Assembly (NCBI RefSeq): GCF_021532315.1
Contig: NZ_JAKGAO010000004.1
Span: 496,001-560,000 of the forward strand
Length of the DNA stretch: 64,000 nt
Direction: 5' to 3'
Origin: Paenibacillus tarimensis
Lineage (GTDB): Bacteria; Bacillota; Bacilli; Paenibacillales; Paenibacillaceae
This document shows positions 52,334 through 62,211 of this stretch, piece after piece. Made by a program: the position numbers and the translations under genes. The notes under the pieces are model-generated. The model saw only the letters and a program-made list of their open reading frames with translations, was not told where the DNA came from and did not search any database. Position 1 is the first letter of the stretch. Every line of letters begins with the position of its first letter.

Positions 52334-53692
52334 TTAGAGCAGATAGGAGAGAAAGGCGGTTGCTATTCCAAAGTAGATCAGCAACGACAGTACATCGTTC
52401 AGTGTCGTGATGAGCGGCCCGGAAGCAATGGCCGGATCGATTTTCAGCTTGTTGAGCAGTAGCGGGATGACCGTGCCAGCCAGTGTACCCAATATCAGGG
52501 TAACCAGCAGGGAGGCGCCGACAACGAGTCCAAGGGTTATACTGCCCTGCCAGACATAAGCGATTATGGTGACTAGCACACCGCAGGTGAGGCCGATGAG
52601 CAGTCCCACTGTGAATTCACGTTTGACAAGCTTGAACATTTCCTTCTTGTCCATTTCCCGGCTGATCAAGCCTCTCACAACGACAGCGAGTGATTGTGTC
52701 CCCGTGTTGCCCGTCATTCCGGCGATCATAGGCATGAAGAATGCCAGTGCCACGATTTGGTTCAAGGTGTCTTCGAAGCGGCTGATAATTGTGCCGGATA
52801 CCAATCCAATGAAGAGCAGAAGTATAAGCCAGGGCAGACGCCTGACAGCCGCCGTTCCCGGCTTTGTGTCGAAGTCAATACCTTTGGCACCGCCAGAGAG
52901 CTTATGAATGTCTTCATTCGCTTCATGCACGATAACATCCATGATGTCGTCAACTGTTACAATACCAGATAATATTTGAGCTTCATCGACAACAGGCAGG
53001 GCCAGGAAGTCATATCTCCGCATAATATCCGCAACTTCCTCTTGGTCTGTATCTACGGTCACTGAAATTACTCTGGTATACATAATGTCCGCTATCTTGT
53101 CGGAAGCATCGGCAAGGATTAAGTCGCGGTAGGAGACTACTCCAATGAGCTTCTTCATCTCGTCAATAACATAGAGGTAGCTGAGCGTTTCGGAAATTTC
53201 CGCAAATTCCCTGATTTTCTCTACGGCTTCCTTGACGGAATAATAAAGAGGAATCCATACATACCGGTTCGTCATGATGCGTCCGGCCGTCTCCGGCGGA
53301 TAGTTCATCAGCCGCTGCACATTCTCGGATTCTTCTGCATCCATGTTGGCGAGGAAACGGTTCCGGTCTTCTTCAGACAGAGCATCCAGGAACAGGGCAA
53401 GATCATCATTGTCCATCCTGTCCATTACCTCTGTCGTCCGGTTGCGGCCAAGGAGACGGAAGGCATCATATTGAGCATGAGGACTGAGCTCCTGCATCAT
53501 GTCGGCAAGCAGCTCGGTATCCAGCATGCGAAGCAGTTGAGGCTGCTGTGTAGGTTCAAGTGAAACGAATAGCGCGGCCATATCAAAGGGCTGAAGCTCT
53601 TGAAGGACGGCTAGACAGCCTGTGAGATCCCCGGCATCCAAATAGCACTTATACTGATCAATAAAGGACTCATTCCCTTGTTGGTTCTGCAT
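52334..53692 (-). CDS. mgtE: Magnesium transporter MgtE
   Basis: A 452-residue Mg2+ channel. N-domain helices (about 15-130), then two CBS domains (about 135-255; IMTNRYVWIPLYYSVKEAVEKIRE, IMYTRVISVTVDTDQEEVADIM) that sense cytoplasmic Mg2+, the plug helix, and five TM helices (about 285-452) with the pore motif MTGNTGTQSLAVVVRGL. Length is normal. AAAGGAAGTGATC precedes the ATG. I see no M-box riboswitch in the 260-bp upstream gap. Confidence 0.95.
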   Translation of the reverse strand: MQNQQGNESFIDQYKCYLDAGDLTGCLAVLQELQPFDMAALFVSLEPTQQPQLLRMLDTELLADMMQELSPHAQYDAFRLLGRNRTTEVMDRMDNDDLALFLDALSEEDRNRFLANMDAEESENVQRLMNYPPETAGRIMTNRYVWIPLYYSVKEAVEKIREFAEISETLSYLYVIDEMKKLIGVVSYRDLILADASDKIADIMYTRVISVTVDTDQEEVADIMRRYDFLALPVVDEAQILSGIVTVDDIMDVIVHEANEDIHKLSGGAKGIDFDTKPGTAAVRRLPWLILLLFIGLVSGTIISRFEDTLNQIVALAFFMPMIAGMTGNTGTQSLAVVVRGLISREMDKKEMFKLVKREFTVGLLIGLTCGVLVTIIAYVWQGSITLGLVVGASLLVTLILGTLAGTVIPLLLNKLKIDPAIASGPLITTLNDVLSLLIYFGIATAFLSYLL

Positions 53693-53796
53693 ACGATCAC
53701 TTCCTTTCGGTCCTGCGTAAAGGCTACTCTAGATTATGCCATATTTTGTCCCGCAGAAGAAATCGGCATCACGGATCTATTAGCCTTCTCATAAAT

Positions 53797-53858
53797 GTTA
53801 GTACCCCAATCTGAAGCCAGCGACCAGGTCAGGAGTTAGAAAACAAGGGGGTACTAAC
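53797..53858. repeat. Spaced inverted repeat upstream of mgtE
   Basis: GTTAGTACCCC (53797-53807) and its exact complement GGGGTACTAAC (53848-53858) separated by 40 bp, inside the mgtE upstream gap. Either a long-armed RNA hairpin in the mgtE leader or paired protein-binding half sites. An extended -10-like element (TGgCATAAT on the minus strand) lies between it and mgtE. Confidence 0.6.
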
Positions 53859-53884
53859 GGATGACTGCATATGCAAGCTGAAGA

Positions 53885-53929
53885 GGGCTGTCCCTGCAAG
53901 CAGATGAAGACTACCTGCAGGAACAGCCC
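53885..53929 (-). terminator. Hairpin after the AraC-type regulator gene
   Basis: GGGCTGT (53885-53891) pairs with ACAGCCC (53923-53929), continued by CCTGCA/TGCAGG across one mismatch. On the minus strand the hairpin is followed by CTCTTCAGC rather than a T run, so the terminator call is tentative. Confidence 0.45.
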
Positions 53930-53952
53930 CTTAAGCAGTGCGGACGTTTGGT

Positions 53953-56274
53953 TCAGGCCATTTCCCTGGAGTGAAGGTTCAGGCGGAAGTCACTTGGAGT
54001 CATACCAAAGGCCTGTTTAAATTTCTTAGTAAAATAAGCGGGGTTATAATAGCCGACTCGGTTCGCAATCTGCTCGATGGTTGACTCTGTCGTCTGAATT
54101 AATTCTCTAGCGCGCAAAAGCCTCTCCTGTGTGACGTATTCCACAAAATTTTCGCCGGTAGCAGATTTGAAAATCTTACTAATATAAGCAGGGCTCAGCG
54201 ACACATGGTCTGCCACGGCATTTAGTGATAAGTCGCCATCCAGATTATCGCTGACATAGCGCTTGATCCGATCGATAATATCTTGGCTTCTGCTGCCCGA
54301 ACGTTCCTTGCGGATGGCAGACAGGGAGGACAAGGCCGCCAGCTGCCAGAGCGCATATTCGCGGATGGACGGGAAATCCTCCATGCTTCCGGAATCCTGC
54401 ACATCCAGCTCACCCGGATCAATATTAAGATCCTGCATGCACTGGCGGAAGGTATGCTGCAAGTCCGCTGCTGTCTGATAAGCATAGCCGGCAGAATAAG
54501 GGCCGCTTGTGAGCTTGTCCACGACCGTATGAAGGATAGCTGCTGCTTCTGCTTCATCACCTGCTTTTAAAGCTTTCTGCCAGGCAGAGCCCCATTTTCC
54601 TTCTAACAGCGATTCATCGGCTTCACGCAGTTTCCAGTGGCCTCCATGGAACCAGTCCACGTCCGGCTTCAGGAAACGATACTGCATATAAGCCTCTGCC
54701 TGCTTGTAGGATAGCTGAGTCTCAAGAGGATTTTCCTGCCATTCGCCCAAGGCCCCTGTCAGCTTCAGTCTAAAGTTGGCGTAAGCGTAAGATTGCAAAT
54801 GGGTGAACCGCTTTATAATCGCGTCTTCCTCCGTGCGGCTGCTGAATGCAATGCCGCTGATCGTTTGGCCATAGGTTTCCACAGCCAATACGAATCGTTC
54901 ATTCTCATTTCCGCTCTCAAGCATGTCAATTAGATGATACATAATAAACTGGGCATTTTCCGTCGTCATGGACGCCATCGTATGATTATCGAGGCTGATT
55001 TTGAAGCCGGCTGTATAAGATTGCGCTGATAATCCCAGCATGTGCAGCCGGTCACCGAGCTCTTCCCGGTTTTTAATCGTATTCTGTAGAAGTCCTGTTA
55101 CCAGACTGTGCTTGACAAGCGGCATGTTGGCGTCAAGTGTCTTCTCCAGTTGGGTAACCTTGACGGACAAGTTGTCAATCAGACTATTAATCTGCACATA
55201 TTCATCCACGTCCCTGCGGGCCGAAGCGCTATCCTGGAATAAATGCTTGGTTCGCTCCATGAGCGTCCGTAGCGGGTGGTAGATCCGGCTGGTAAAAATA
55301 TTGGAGACAACAGCACCGAGAAGAATGGCAATGAAGCCAATTACAAGCAGCACCTGCTGAATGGTTCTTGATTTGGCGTAGAACTGCTCCACAGGCGTTA
55401 AGCTTGCTACGGTCCAGCCGTTCGCAGATGGAAGGTGCCGGTAGGACAGCATATGGGCATCTTCACCAACCGAAATGATTCCGCTGCCTCTGTTGACACT
55501 AGTCATATTCTCAGGGCGGACAGCTTGTGCAAGCATCTTCTCATCTTCTGGGTCATTAGAGATAAGCAGGCCGCCGGGACCTATAATGGCAAGCCTGCCG
55601 TCATCGATCCTTCGGTCGGGAGACTGCAGTATGCGTGCAACTGCCTTCTTGTTAACATTAAATAGTATGTAACCTGAGTTGCTGTCATCGTGAACGTAGG
55701 GATAGGCTGCCGCAAAGGTGAATACCGTGCTGGTTGTCGGGCCGGCAATTTCGGCTGGAACATGATCCGACCACAGGAAATTGCTGCCTCCAAAGGGTTG
55801 ACGGTCGAGCCAATCCAGCTGCTTCCAGTCGCTAGTATTGGAATAAGATTTGTAGCCTTCCAGGGAAGAGATCATCATCCGGTTCTTGCGGTAATAGACC
55901 GCTACGGAATCCAGGAGTCCACCGCTGGAATTCACAATGTATTTGAGATGCTGATAAGCTTCAGAGATTTTGGCATTGTTTTCTGTTACCGGCTGTTGAA
56001 AGAATAAGAGCACATCGTTCTTGTTGCGATAATTTGAGGACAGCTCAATATAAGTGCTCTGCACCTTGCGAAAGACCTGCTGCTCGACCGTGTGCTGAAC
56101 ATTACTGAGCATACGGTTATGGACGCGTTCAACCTCACGGTTGAAATTGTCTGTGAAATACATGTAAGAAGCCGTTCCCATAAATAACGTGGTTAGAGCG
56201 ATTAATGCCGCATAGGAGAAGAGCAGTCGGAAAAAGATAGTGTTAAAACGTTTGGGTATGACGGGAAACTTCAT
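53953..56274 (-). CDS. AraC-family regulator with membrane-bound extracellular sensor
   Basis: A 773-residue single-protein signalling system of the type expanded in Paenibacillus (YesS-like). TM1 about 12-34, extracellular Cache-type sensor about 35-275, TM2 about 283-305, HAMP-like/coiled linker (about 306-370), a long cytoplasmic middle region, and two AraC HTH motifs at the end (about 670-765; LSLNAVADHVSLSPAYISKIFKSATGENFVEYVTQERLLRAREL and IEQIANRVGYYNPAYFTKKFKQAFGMTPSDFR). It probably controls a sugar or polysaccharide locus, but no transporter is adjacent. GGAGGTAAG precedes ATG 56274; the frame opens further upstream at 56334. Confidence 0.9.
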   Translation of the reverse strand: MKFPVIPKRFNTIFFRLLFSYAALIALTTLFMGTASYMYFTDNFNREVERVHNRMLSNVQHTVEQQVFRKVQSTYIELSSNYRNKNDVLLFFQQPVTENNAKISEAYQHLKYIVNSSGGLLDSVAVYYRKNRMMISSLEGYKSYSNTSDWKQLDWLDRQPFGGSNFLWSDHVPAEIAGPTTSTVFTFAAAYPYVHDDSNSGYILFNVNKKAVARILQSPDRRIDDGRLAIIGPGGLLISNDPEDEKMLAQAVRPENMTSVNRGSGIISVGEDAHMLSYRHLPSANGWTVASLTPVEQFYAKSRTIQQVLLVIGFIAILLGAVVSNIFTSRIYHPLRTLMERTKHLFQDSASARRDVDEYVQINSLIDNLSVKVTQLEKTLDANMPLVKHSLVTGLLQNTIKNREELGDRLHMLGLSAQSYTAGFKISLDNHTMASMTTENAQFIMYHLIDMLESGNENERFVLAVETYGQTISGIAFSSRTEEDAIIKRFTHLQSYAYANFRLKLTGALGEWQENPLETQLSYKQAEAYMQYRFLKPDVDWFHGGHWKLREADESLLEGKWGSAWQKALKAGDEAEAAAILHTVVDKLTSGPYSAGYAYQTAADLQHTFRQCMQDLNIDPGELDVQDSGSMEDFPSIREYALWQLAALSSLSAIRKERSGSRSQDIIDRIKRYVSDNLDGDLSLNAVADHVSLSPAYISKIFKSATGENFVEYVTQERLLRARELIQTTESTIEQIANRVGYYNPAYFTKKFKQAFGMTPSDFRLNLHSREMA

Positions 56275-56511
56275 GACGCTTACCTCCGTGCCTATGTCCA
56301 AGATGAGTCCATTATAACGAAACAATGTCAGCAATTATTTTAAGATTATATGAAGGGAGGGGGGGAGTTGGCTAATAGAAGTGATCGATAGTGATGGCAA
56401 AGGGAATCACGAGACAAAAGTAGACATAACATTTATTATGTAATCCATTTGCATCGTTCCATGTTTCCCGCTACGATGAGGTCATAGAGAGCGCCTGGAG
56501 GGATGATTAAG

Positions 56512-57474
56512 ATGAAGGCAGAAGCCGTGCAATCAGTTGCTGAGAAGGTCAGAGACAATGTCGGAAGGGTTATCGTTGGCAAGGAAGAGATTATCGACAA
56601 GCTGTTGATTGCCATATTAACGGGCGGTCACGTCCTGCTGGAGGATGTACCGGGAACGGGGAAAACGATGCTTGCCAAGGCAATGGCCTTTTCACTAGAC
56701 TGTAAATTTAAGCGCATACAGTTTACGCCCGATCTGCTGCCATCCGATTTAACAGGCATTCATTATTACAACCAGCACAGCGGACAGTTCGAATTCCGGC
56801 CGGGTCCGCTGTTTACGAATGTCCTGCTGGCAGATGAAATCAACCGGGCGACCCCGCGGACACAATCCAGCCTGCTAGAATGCATGGAAGAGCGCCAGGT
56901 CAGTACTGATGGCAAGGCAGAGGTGCTGGAGCGTCCTTTTCTCGTCATTGCGACGCAGAACCCGGTCGAAAATCAAGGCACCTTCCCGCTTCCTGAGGCA
57001 CAGCTCGACCGGTTCTTGTTTAAGCTGCGCATAGGTTATCCTTCCAGTGAAGACGGCGTCGCTATACTGAAGCGTTTCATGGAAAACAGTCCGCTGGATG
57101 AACTGGAGCCGGTTGTTACCCGTGCAAGTATTGCAGCTGCTCAGGAGGTTTGTGCCCGTGTAAAGGTACATGAGGATTTACTTCACTATATTGTAGCGAT
57201 TGCTGAGGCAAGCCGGTCGCATGAGGACATACATACAGGTATTAGCCCAAGGGGCACTCAAGCATTGCTGAAGGCATCTCAAGCTTATGCGGCTTTGCAG
57301 GGAAGAGATTACGTGACGCCCGATGATATCAAATCATTGGCCGTTCCCGCGTTGTCGCATCGTATGCTGCTGCGGGGCGGCAGCCGCCTGAAGCCGCAGT
57401 CCGCTGAGCTGATTGTGGAGAAACTGCTGCAGCAGATACCGGTTCCCGCTGAACCGGATATGCCGGTCAGATAG
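56512..57474 (+). CDS. MoxR-family AAA ATPase
   Basis: A 320-residue ATPase. Walker A DVPGTGKT (about 47-54), Walker [10 protein letters not shown], sensor 1 [22 protein letters not shown], sensor 2 region SPRGTQALL. MoxR proteins act as chaperones for assembly or activation of partners carrying VWA-like domains. First gene of a three-gene unit with a DUF58 protein. GGAGGG is nine bases before ATG 56512; an ATG at 56503 abuts that site. Upstream gap (56275-56511) holds a small inverted repeat ACATAA-N6-TTATGT at 56424-56441. Confidence 0.92.
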   Translation: MKAEAVQSVAEKVRDNVGRVIVGKEEIIDKLLIAILTGGHVLLEDVPGTGKTMLAKAMAFSLDCKFKRIQFTPDLLPSDLTGIHYYNQHSGQFEFRPGPLFTNVLLADEINRATPRTQSSLLECMEERQVSTDGKAEVLERPFLVIATQNPVENQGTFPLPEAQLDRFLFKLRIGYPSSEDGVAILKRFMENSPLDELEPVVTRASIAAAQEVCARVKVHEDLLHYIVAIAEASRSHEDIHTGISPRGTQALLKASQAYAALQGRDYVTPDDIKSLAVPALSHRMLLRGGSRLKPQSAELIVEKLLQQIPVPAEPDMPVR

Positions 57475-57485
57475 GGAGTGCAGTC

Positions 57486-58589
57486 ATGGCCTTTCATTAT
57501 TTGCTGCTGGCTGCGGCAGTCTTGTTCCTGCTTCAGTCCCTGATCTTCCGACACCTGGGCTTACGGGCTGTCCAGTATAATCGAAGCCTCTCAACTTCGT
57601 CCTGCTTTGCGGGGGATGAGATTAAGCTGATTGAACAGATTTCGAACGAGAAGTGGCTGCCGGTCCCCTGGCTGCGCGTTGAATCCCAATTCAAGAGCGG
57701 ACTTCTCTTTCATTCCCTTGTCAATCTTGAGGTCAGCAGGGGAGATATTTATCAGAATCATAAGAGTTTATTCAGTCTATCGTCCAATATGCGGATAACA
57801 AGGCAGCATACTGTAACCTGCCAGAAGCGGGGGCTCTACCGTCTGGAATCTGTTTCGATATCGGCGGGTGATCTGTTTGGCTTGTATCCGGTATCACAGC
57901 AGCGAACCTTCGACATTCGGCTGGTCGTCTATCCTGAGCCGATGCCATTCCATGAACTGCCGATTAATACCTCAAGCTGGCAGGGTGATATAGCGGTCCG
58001 GCGGTGGCTAGTGGATGACCCGTTCGCTATATCGGGAACAAGAGAGTATAGAGCCGGCGACTCCATGAAGAGCATCAATTGGTCTGCGACAGCACGTTCC
58101 GGCAAGCTGCAGGTGCACAAGCGGGAATTCACTTCTGATTGTCGCTTGATGATTGCCCTCAATGTAGAGGATCGTGAGGGAATGTGGAAGGAAGCGACAG
58201 ATGTAGAGACCATTGAGCTGGCCATCCGTATGGCAGCGGGTTATGCTGAATATGCCGCCATACAAGGGCTAGAGGCGGGGCTTGTCTCCAATGGCGGACA
58301 GGCTGAGGCAGAACGAGAATACATATGGCTTCCGAGCGAAGGCGGTATGCGAAACTTAACCTTAATCTACGAGGCGCTGGCCAAGCTTCTTTCTAATAGA
58401 GTACTTGCTTTCCACGAACTAATGGATAGAATGGCTGAGCAGCTGCAAGAGAGGACGGATATCCTGCTGATCTCAGCTTATCGTAATACCAAGATGGAAG
58501 AAGCAGCTGAGCATTTGTGCAGGCTCGGCCACTCTGTTAATTGGATACTGGTGCCGAATGTGTCAGGCGGGGAGGGTGATGGTGCATGA
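57486..58589 (+). CDS. DUF58-domain protein
   Basis: A 367-residue protein with an N-terminal hydrophobic helix pair (about 4-28), a beta-rich region (about 35-150), then the DUF58 core GTREYRAGDSMKSINWSATARSGKLQVHKREFTSDCRLMIALNVEDREG (about 180-230), a degenerate VWA-like fold (metal-site Asp near LNVED). Genetic partner of MoxR: the gene starts 11 bp after moxR and overlaps the next gene by 4 bp. Proposed role in envelope or stress-related complex assembly; not experimentally defined for this type. Confidence 0.88.
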   Translation: MAFHYLLLAAAVLFLLQSLIFRHLGLRAVQYNRSLSTSSCFAGDEIKLIEQISNEKWLPVPWLRVESQFKSGLLFHSLVNLEVSRGDIYQNHKSLFSLSSNMRITRQHTVTCQKRGLYRLESVSISAGDLFGLYPVSQQRTFDIRLVVYPEPMPFHELPINTSSWQGDIAVRRWLVDDPFAISGTREYRAGDSMKSINWSATARSGKLQVHKREFTSDCRLMIALNVEDREGMWKEATDVETIELAIRMAAGYAEYAAIQGLEAGLVSNGGQAEAEREYIWLPSEGGMRNLTLIYEALAKLLSNRVLAFHELMDRMAEQLQERTDILLISAYRNTKMEEAAEHLCRLGHSVNWILVPNVSGGEGDGA

Positions 58590-59866
58590 CCCGGTTCTTC
58601 GGTACTGTCCTATGGCGCGGGGCCATTGAGACATTAATGTTTTTGCCGGCCCTTATACTGGCTGCTGAATATCTGTCCGCACGGCCGCTCTCCTGGCTGT
58701 GGATATTGACGATGCCGATAATTTATCTGGCGGCGTGTTCACTGAACAAGCTGCTTACACGCAGCAGGATCGTCATGGGCTATCGTCTTCTCCTGGCCGT
58801 TGTGCTTGGTGCCGCTCCTGCTGTCATTCTGTCAGGCTTGAGCTGGCAGGCTGTACCCGCGATATTCGCAGGCGCTATCTTCGGTTATCGTGGAGCCGCT
58901 CCGCTTGACCCGGGAGACCGGTCACAGATTAATCAAATACTGGCACCTTCGATTATTTTGTATTTTGCCGGGTCTGCTGTATCCGGTACCGTCCCGAGCT
59001 GGTCCGCATATAGTCAGACTTGGCTGCTAGCAGGCTGCGCCATGCTTCTGATTACCGCTTTACGTTTGAACAGGATTATGCTGCTTAGCGCCAATTTCAA
59101 TGAACAATCGGATACATCGCTGCCGGTCACAGTGTTGAACCGAAACCGCGGACTTATACTGGTCTTCCTGGCGGTGTCTGTACTGCTGTCAGCAGCCGGG
59201 CAAATTCAGCAAGCACTGGTATGGCTTAGGAATCAGCTGCAAGCGTTGCTGGCCATGCTGTCATCAGGTGATGGTACACCTCTTCACAATGCACCGCCAC
59301 CCGAAGTTCGGCCGCCCGAGGATATGCTGCCGCCGCCTGCAAGCGAGCCATCCATGTTTTGGAGCTGGCTTGAAATAATATTGACATACGCCGTACAAAT
59401 GCTGCTAATTATTGCTGCAGGGTGGCTTTTATATAAGCTGTGTAGGGCATTGCCCGGTTTATACCGAGCCATCAGCGGCTGGCTGATGCGATTCACAAGC
59501 AGAGAGGGAGAGATGGTATATAAGGGGTACGTCGATGATGTGGAGCAAATTCCACCGAAGAAAAATTGGCGGGCGGCTGTACGCGAACGGTTAGGGGAAT
59601 ACCGCAATTTCGATAAAGGGTGGCCCCATTGGCCGGAGGAGAGAAGGATCCGGTATCTGTTCCGTAAACGGTTTGCCGAAGAAATGCGAAGAACAGGCTA
59701 CAGCTATCAGAAGGCAAAGACACCGAAGGAAAATATACAGCAGATAAATCGGCAGCCTTCGTTAAATGCAAAAGACGGGGAGCTTGCCAACTGGTATGAG
59801 CGAGTGCGCTACGGCAGCGAAAGGCCGCCCGACGGCACAGCGGATCGTCTTGGGAAGGGTCATTAA
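58586..59866 (+). CDS. Multi-pass membrane protein with C-terminal DUF4129-like region
   Basis: A 426-residue protein. About five TM helices in the first 210 residues, a Pro-rich outer loop (about 232-252, APPPEVRPPEDMLPPPASEP), another TM at about 258-285, and a charged cytoplasmic tail (about 300-426) with an RIRYLFRKRFAEEMRRTGYSYQKAKTPKE segment like the DUF4129 region of transglutaminase-like membrane proteins. In many Firmicutes the MoxR-DUF58 pair is followed by a transglutaminase-domain protein (YebA type). I find no Cys-His-Asp transglutaminase core here, so that domain is missing from this gene. ATGA overlap with the DUF58 gene. Confidence 0.75.
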   Translation: MTRFFGTVLWRGAIETLMFLPALILAAEYLSARPLSWLWILTMPIIYLAACSLNKLLTRSRIVMGYRLLLAVVLGAAPAVILSGLSWQAVPAIFAGAIFGYRGAAPLDPGDRSQINQILAPSIILYFAGSAVSGTVPSWSAYSQTWLLAGCAMLLITALRLNRIMLLSANFNEQSDTSLPVTVLNRNRGLILVFLAVSVLLSAAGQIQQALVWLRNQLQALLAMLSSGDGTPLHNAPPPEVRPPEDMLPPPASEPSMFWSWLEIILTYAVQMLLIIAAGWLLYKLCRALPGLYRAISGWLMRFTSREGEMVYKGYVDDVEQIPPKKNWRAAVRERLGEYRNFDKGWPHWPEERRIRYLFRKRFAEEMRRTGYSYQKAKTPKENIQQINRQPSLNAKDGELANWYERVRYGSERPPDGTADRLGKGH

Positions 59867-59903
59867 GCTTGGGGTCTGCCGGCTTCGGTTTAAGCAAAAA
59901 GAT

Positions 59904-59935
59904 AAAGCATCCATCTTTACGGTGGATGCTTTTTT
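59904..59935 (+). terminator. Terminator of the MoxR operon
   Basis: AAAGCATCCATC (59904-59915) pairs with GGTGGATGCTTT (59921-59932, one G-U), followed by T to 59935. Confidence 0.85.
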
Positions 59936-60185
59936 CGCATATTTTCGCATACTAAAGAGAATTTACTTCAAAAGCACAAAAGCATCTCCTAGCAGGGTTA
60001 ACTATGTTATAAACGGGTTATGAGTTTTTATGTTAGATTTTCGTTAGATGCAGGAATTAAGCAACTTATGTCGAACTTTGTATTAATTTAAGGATCTATT
60101 CTCGATGTGCTGTGAGAATAGAGGACTACATGAACGGCTTACAGGAACACAGCGAACACAGCCATTAACGATAGCGGGTGACAAC
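59936..60185 (+). other. AT-rich gap before the phosphorelay genes
   Basis: ORF-free. Holds a 9-bp inverted repeat TCTATTCTC (60095-60103) / GAGAATAGA (60114-60122), 10-nt loop, not followed by T residues, about 65 bp before the ATG at 60186. This may be an operator or a leader hairpin. No strong SigA promoter is obvious. Confidence 0.4.
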
Positions 60186-61790
60186 ATGAGGAAGTATCAA
60201 GAAGCATTAATCAGCTCCATACAGACACAGATGGCACAGTGGTTTGAGCAGGAACACAACCATCTATCTTATGACGAGCTTTACCGATTTCTCCATTCCG
60301 TAAGCGGTACGTCTGGCACGATTGGTATGGATGCTGTCTCGAACAAAGCCAGACAGCTGATGAACGAACTTGGGGAACATACAGAGGAGCCGGTTCCAAT
60401 TGAAGAGGCCCGCTCCTTACTGCTGCCGCTTCTTGCCGAGTGTTACGGTTCAAATGATCAGGACAGCATGCTGCCGGAAGCACTTCTCACTATGTCTGTA
60501 TCAGGCCGCAAGGAGCAGCCGATCGTGCTTGTAGCCGATGAGGATGCAACGTTTCTTATATATATGAAAGAAGAGCTGGAAAAGCGCGGGTATATGGTGC
60601 TTGCAACTACGGACTCTCATGAGACGATGAAGTATTTGCATGATTATCGCCCGGATTGCCTTGTACTGGATCTTTATTTGAAGCAAATGAATGGATATGA
60701 TCTTATCTTGTCGCTGCGAGAGAAGATGAAATACCAATATATTCCCACAACGATTGTTTGCGAGGCAGATGACCGGGCGACACGCATTCAGGCTTACAGG
60801 CTGGGAGCCGATGATTTTATCGCTAAGCCCTTCGATATGGGAGAATTCACTGCAAGGCTTGAACGGCAGCTGGAGCGCAAAAAACTGTTTGACCGGATCC
60901 AGCAGCATGACATGATGACAGGTGCTCTTAAGCAGGAATTATGGCGGGAGGAATTTTCAACGTTTATAAATTGCCTGGAGTCGGAAGAGCATTTTGTGCT
61001 TGCGCTGACGGATGTTAATGATCTCCGGACCATTAATGAAGAGAGCGGTCCGCATATGGGAGACCAGGTTATTTGTGCGGCCGGCGAAGCTTTGCGCGGG
61101 GTTCTGTCAGCTGAAGATGTGCTTATCCGATATTCGGGTGCGAAATTCCTCATCTTGTCAAAGGATGCTCAGGGAGCAGAAGACAAGATGGAACTTGCTG
61201 TGGAACGCTTTGCCCAAGTAGGCTTCCAATCTGACAAGGAAGTTTTCCACGCGAGTATGACGGTTGGCGCTACACGAGTGGGCCGCTCTTCTATTGGAGA
61301 GGTATGTGTAGCGCGCGCTCAAGCCGCCTTGGAGAAGGCCAAGCGAAGCGGGCTTCCGGTATATTGTTGTCAACAGGGAGGAGAAGGTCTTCGGCGAACC
61401 ATCCGGGTGGCTATAATCGACAATGATTTGATGATTCGTTCTCTGCTCACTGAACATGCCAAGTCGGTCTTCCCTGACTATGTGGACGGACAAATCCGGA
61501 GCTACCGTTCGGGTGAAGAGCTGCTTGATGATGAATGGCTGAAAAGCAGCGATCCGTACATGATTGTCCTTGACCGGTATATGCCCGGCATGGATGGGCT
61601 GCAGGTCCTGCAGCATTTGCAGGGACTAGACAATAAGGATCAGTTCACCATATTAATGCTCACCAAGGATAAGAATGAAACAGACATGGCTAAGGCCCTA
61701 GAACTGGGCGCCGATGATTATATGATGAAACCATTCAGTATTCGAGAGCTGGAGGCAAGAATCCGCCGTTTGGCCAAGAAGCTGGGGTAA
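60186..61790 (+). CDS. Hpt-REC-degenerate GGDEF-REC phosphorelay protein
   Basis: A 534-residue soluble protein combining four modules. Hpt domain (about 1-95) with phospho-His H37 in FLHSVSGTSGTIGM. Receiver 1 (about 118-235) with D162 in CLVLDLYL and K in AKPFD. GGDEF-like domain (about 250-385) whose signature RxGGDEF is replaced by RYSGAKF (315-321), so no diguanylate cyclase activity is expected. Receiver 2 (about 405-534) with D463 in IVLDRYMPGMDG and K in MKPFS. An internal His-to-Asp relay is possible. GGGTGA precedes ATG 60186; the frame is open from 60105. It is followed by a CheY-like receiver and a sensor kinase, very likely the same pathway. Confidence 0.88.
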   Translation: MRKYQEALISSIQTQMAQWFEQEHNHLSYDELYRFLHSVSGTSGTIGMDAVSNKARQLMNELGEHTEEPVPIEEARSLLLPLLAECYGSNDQDSMLPEALLTMSVSGRKEQPIVLVADEDATFLIYMKEELEKRGYMVLATTDSHETMKYLHDYRPDCLVLDLYLKQMNGYDLILSLREKMKYQYIPTTIVCEADDRATRIQAYRLGADDFIAKPFDMGEFTARLERQLERKKLFDRIQQHDMMTGALKQELWREEFSTFINCLESEEHFVLALTDVNDLRTINEESGPHMGDQVICAAGEALRGVLSAEDVLIRYSGAKFLILSKDAQGAEDKMELAVERFAQVGFQSDKEVFHASMTVGATRVGRSSIGEVCVARAQAALEKAKRSGLPVYCCQQGGEGLRRTIRVAIIDNDLMIRSLLTEHAKSVFPDYVDGQIRSYRSGEELLDDEWLKSSDPYMIVLDRYMPGMDGLQVLQHLQGLDNKDQFTILMLTKDKNETDMAKALELGADDYMMKPFSIRELEARIRRLAKKLG

Positions 61791-61845
61791 GTAAGAGTAG
61801 ATTTTTAACAGGAATGTAATGACCGAATGTGATAGGAGGCTAAAA

Positions 61846-62211
61846 ATGGCTTCAATTCTGCTGGCTGAAGATGAACCCGTGCTGCGTATGCTCGTATTAG
61901 ATTCGCTGGAAGATGAAGGCTATGAAATTGAAGTGGCTTGTGACGGGGAAGAGGCGTATGAACGAATCCGTGAACGTGAGTATGATCTAATAATTCTCGA
62001 TTACATGATGCCGAAGATGACCGGTATTGAGGTTATTGAACGAACGCGCGAGCTGGAGAACAGGAAGCATACCAAAATTCTGATGCTCTCTGCCAAGAGT
62101 CAGCAGACCGAGCAGGATAAAGTGCTGAAGGCCGGTGCTGATGACTTTATGTCCAAGCCTTTCAGCCCCCTGGATCTGATCGCGAAGGTGGGAGATATGC
62201 TGAATGGCTAA
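61846..62211 (+). CDS. CheY-like single-domain response regulator
   Basis: A 121-residue receiver. Acidic pocket AEDEP, phospho-acceptor D52 in LIILDYMMPKMTG, S in MLSAKS, K in MSKPFSP. No output domain. AGGAGG six bases before ATG 61846. The following kinase gene starts inside its last codons (8-bp overlap), so the two are translationally coupled. It is the probable partner or phosphate shuttle of that kinase. Confidence 0.92.
   Translation: MASILLAEDEPVLRMLVLDSLEDEGYEIEVACDGEEAYERIREREYDLIILDYMMPKMTGIEVIERTRELENRKHTKILMLSAKSQQTEQDKVLKAGADDFMSKPFSPLDLIAKVGDMLNG

Noticed and set aside
53693-53950. M-box (Mg2+) riboswitch before mgtE
   Set aside because: None of the conserved M-box segments could be found on the minus strand in the 260-bp gap.
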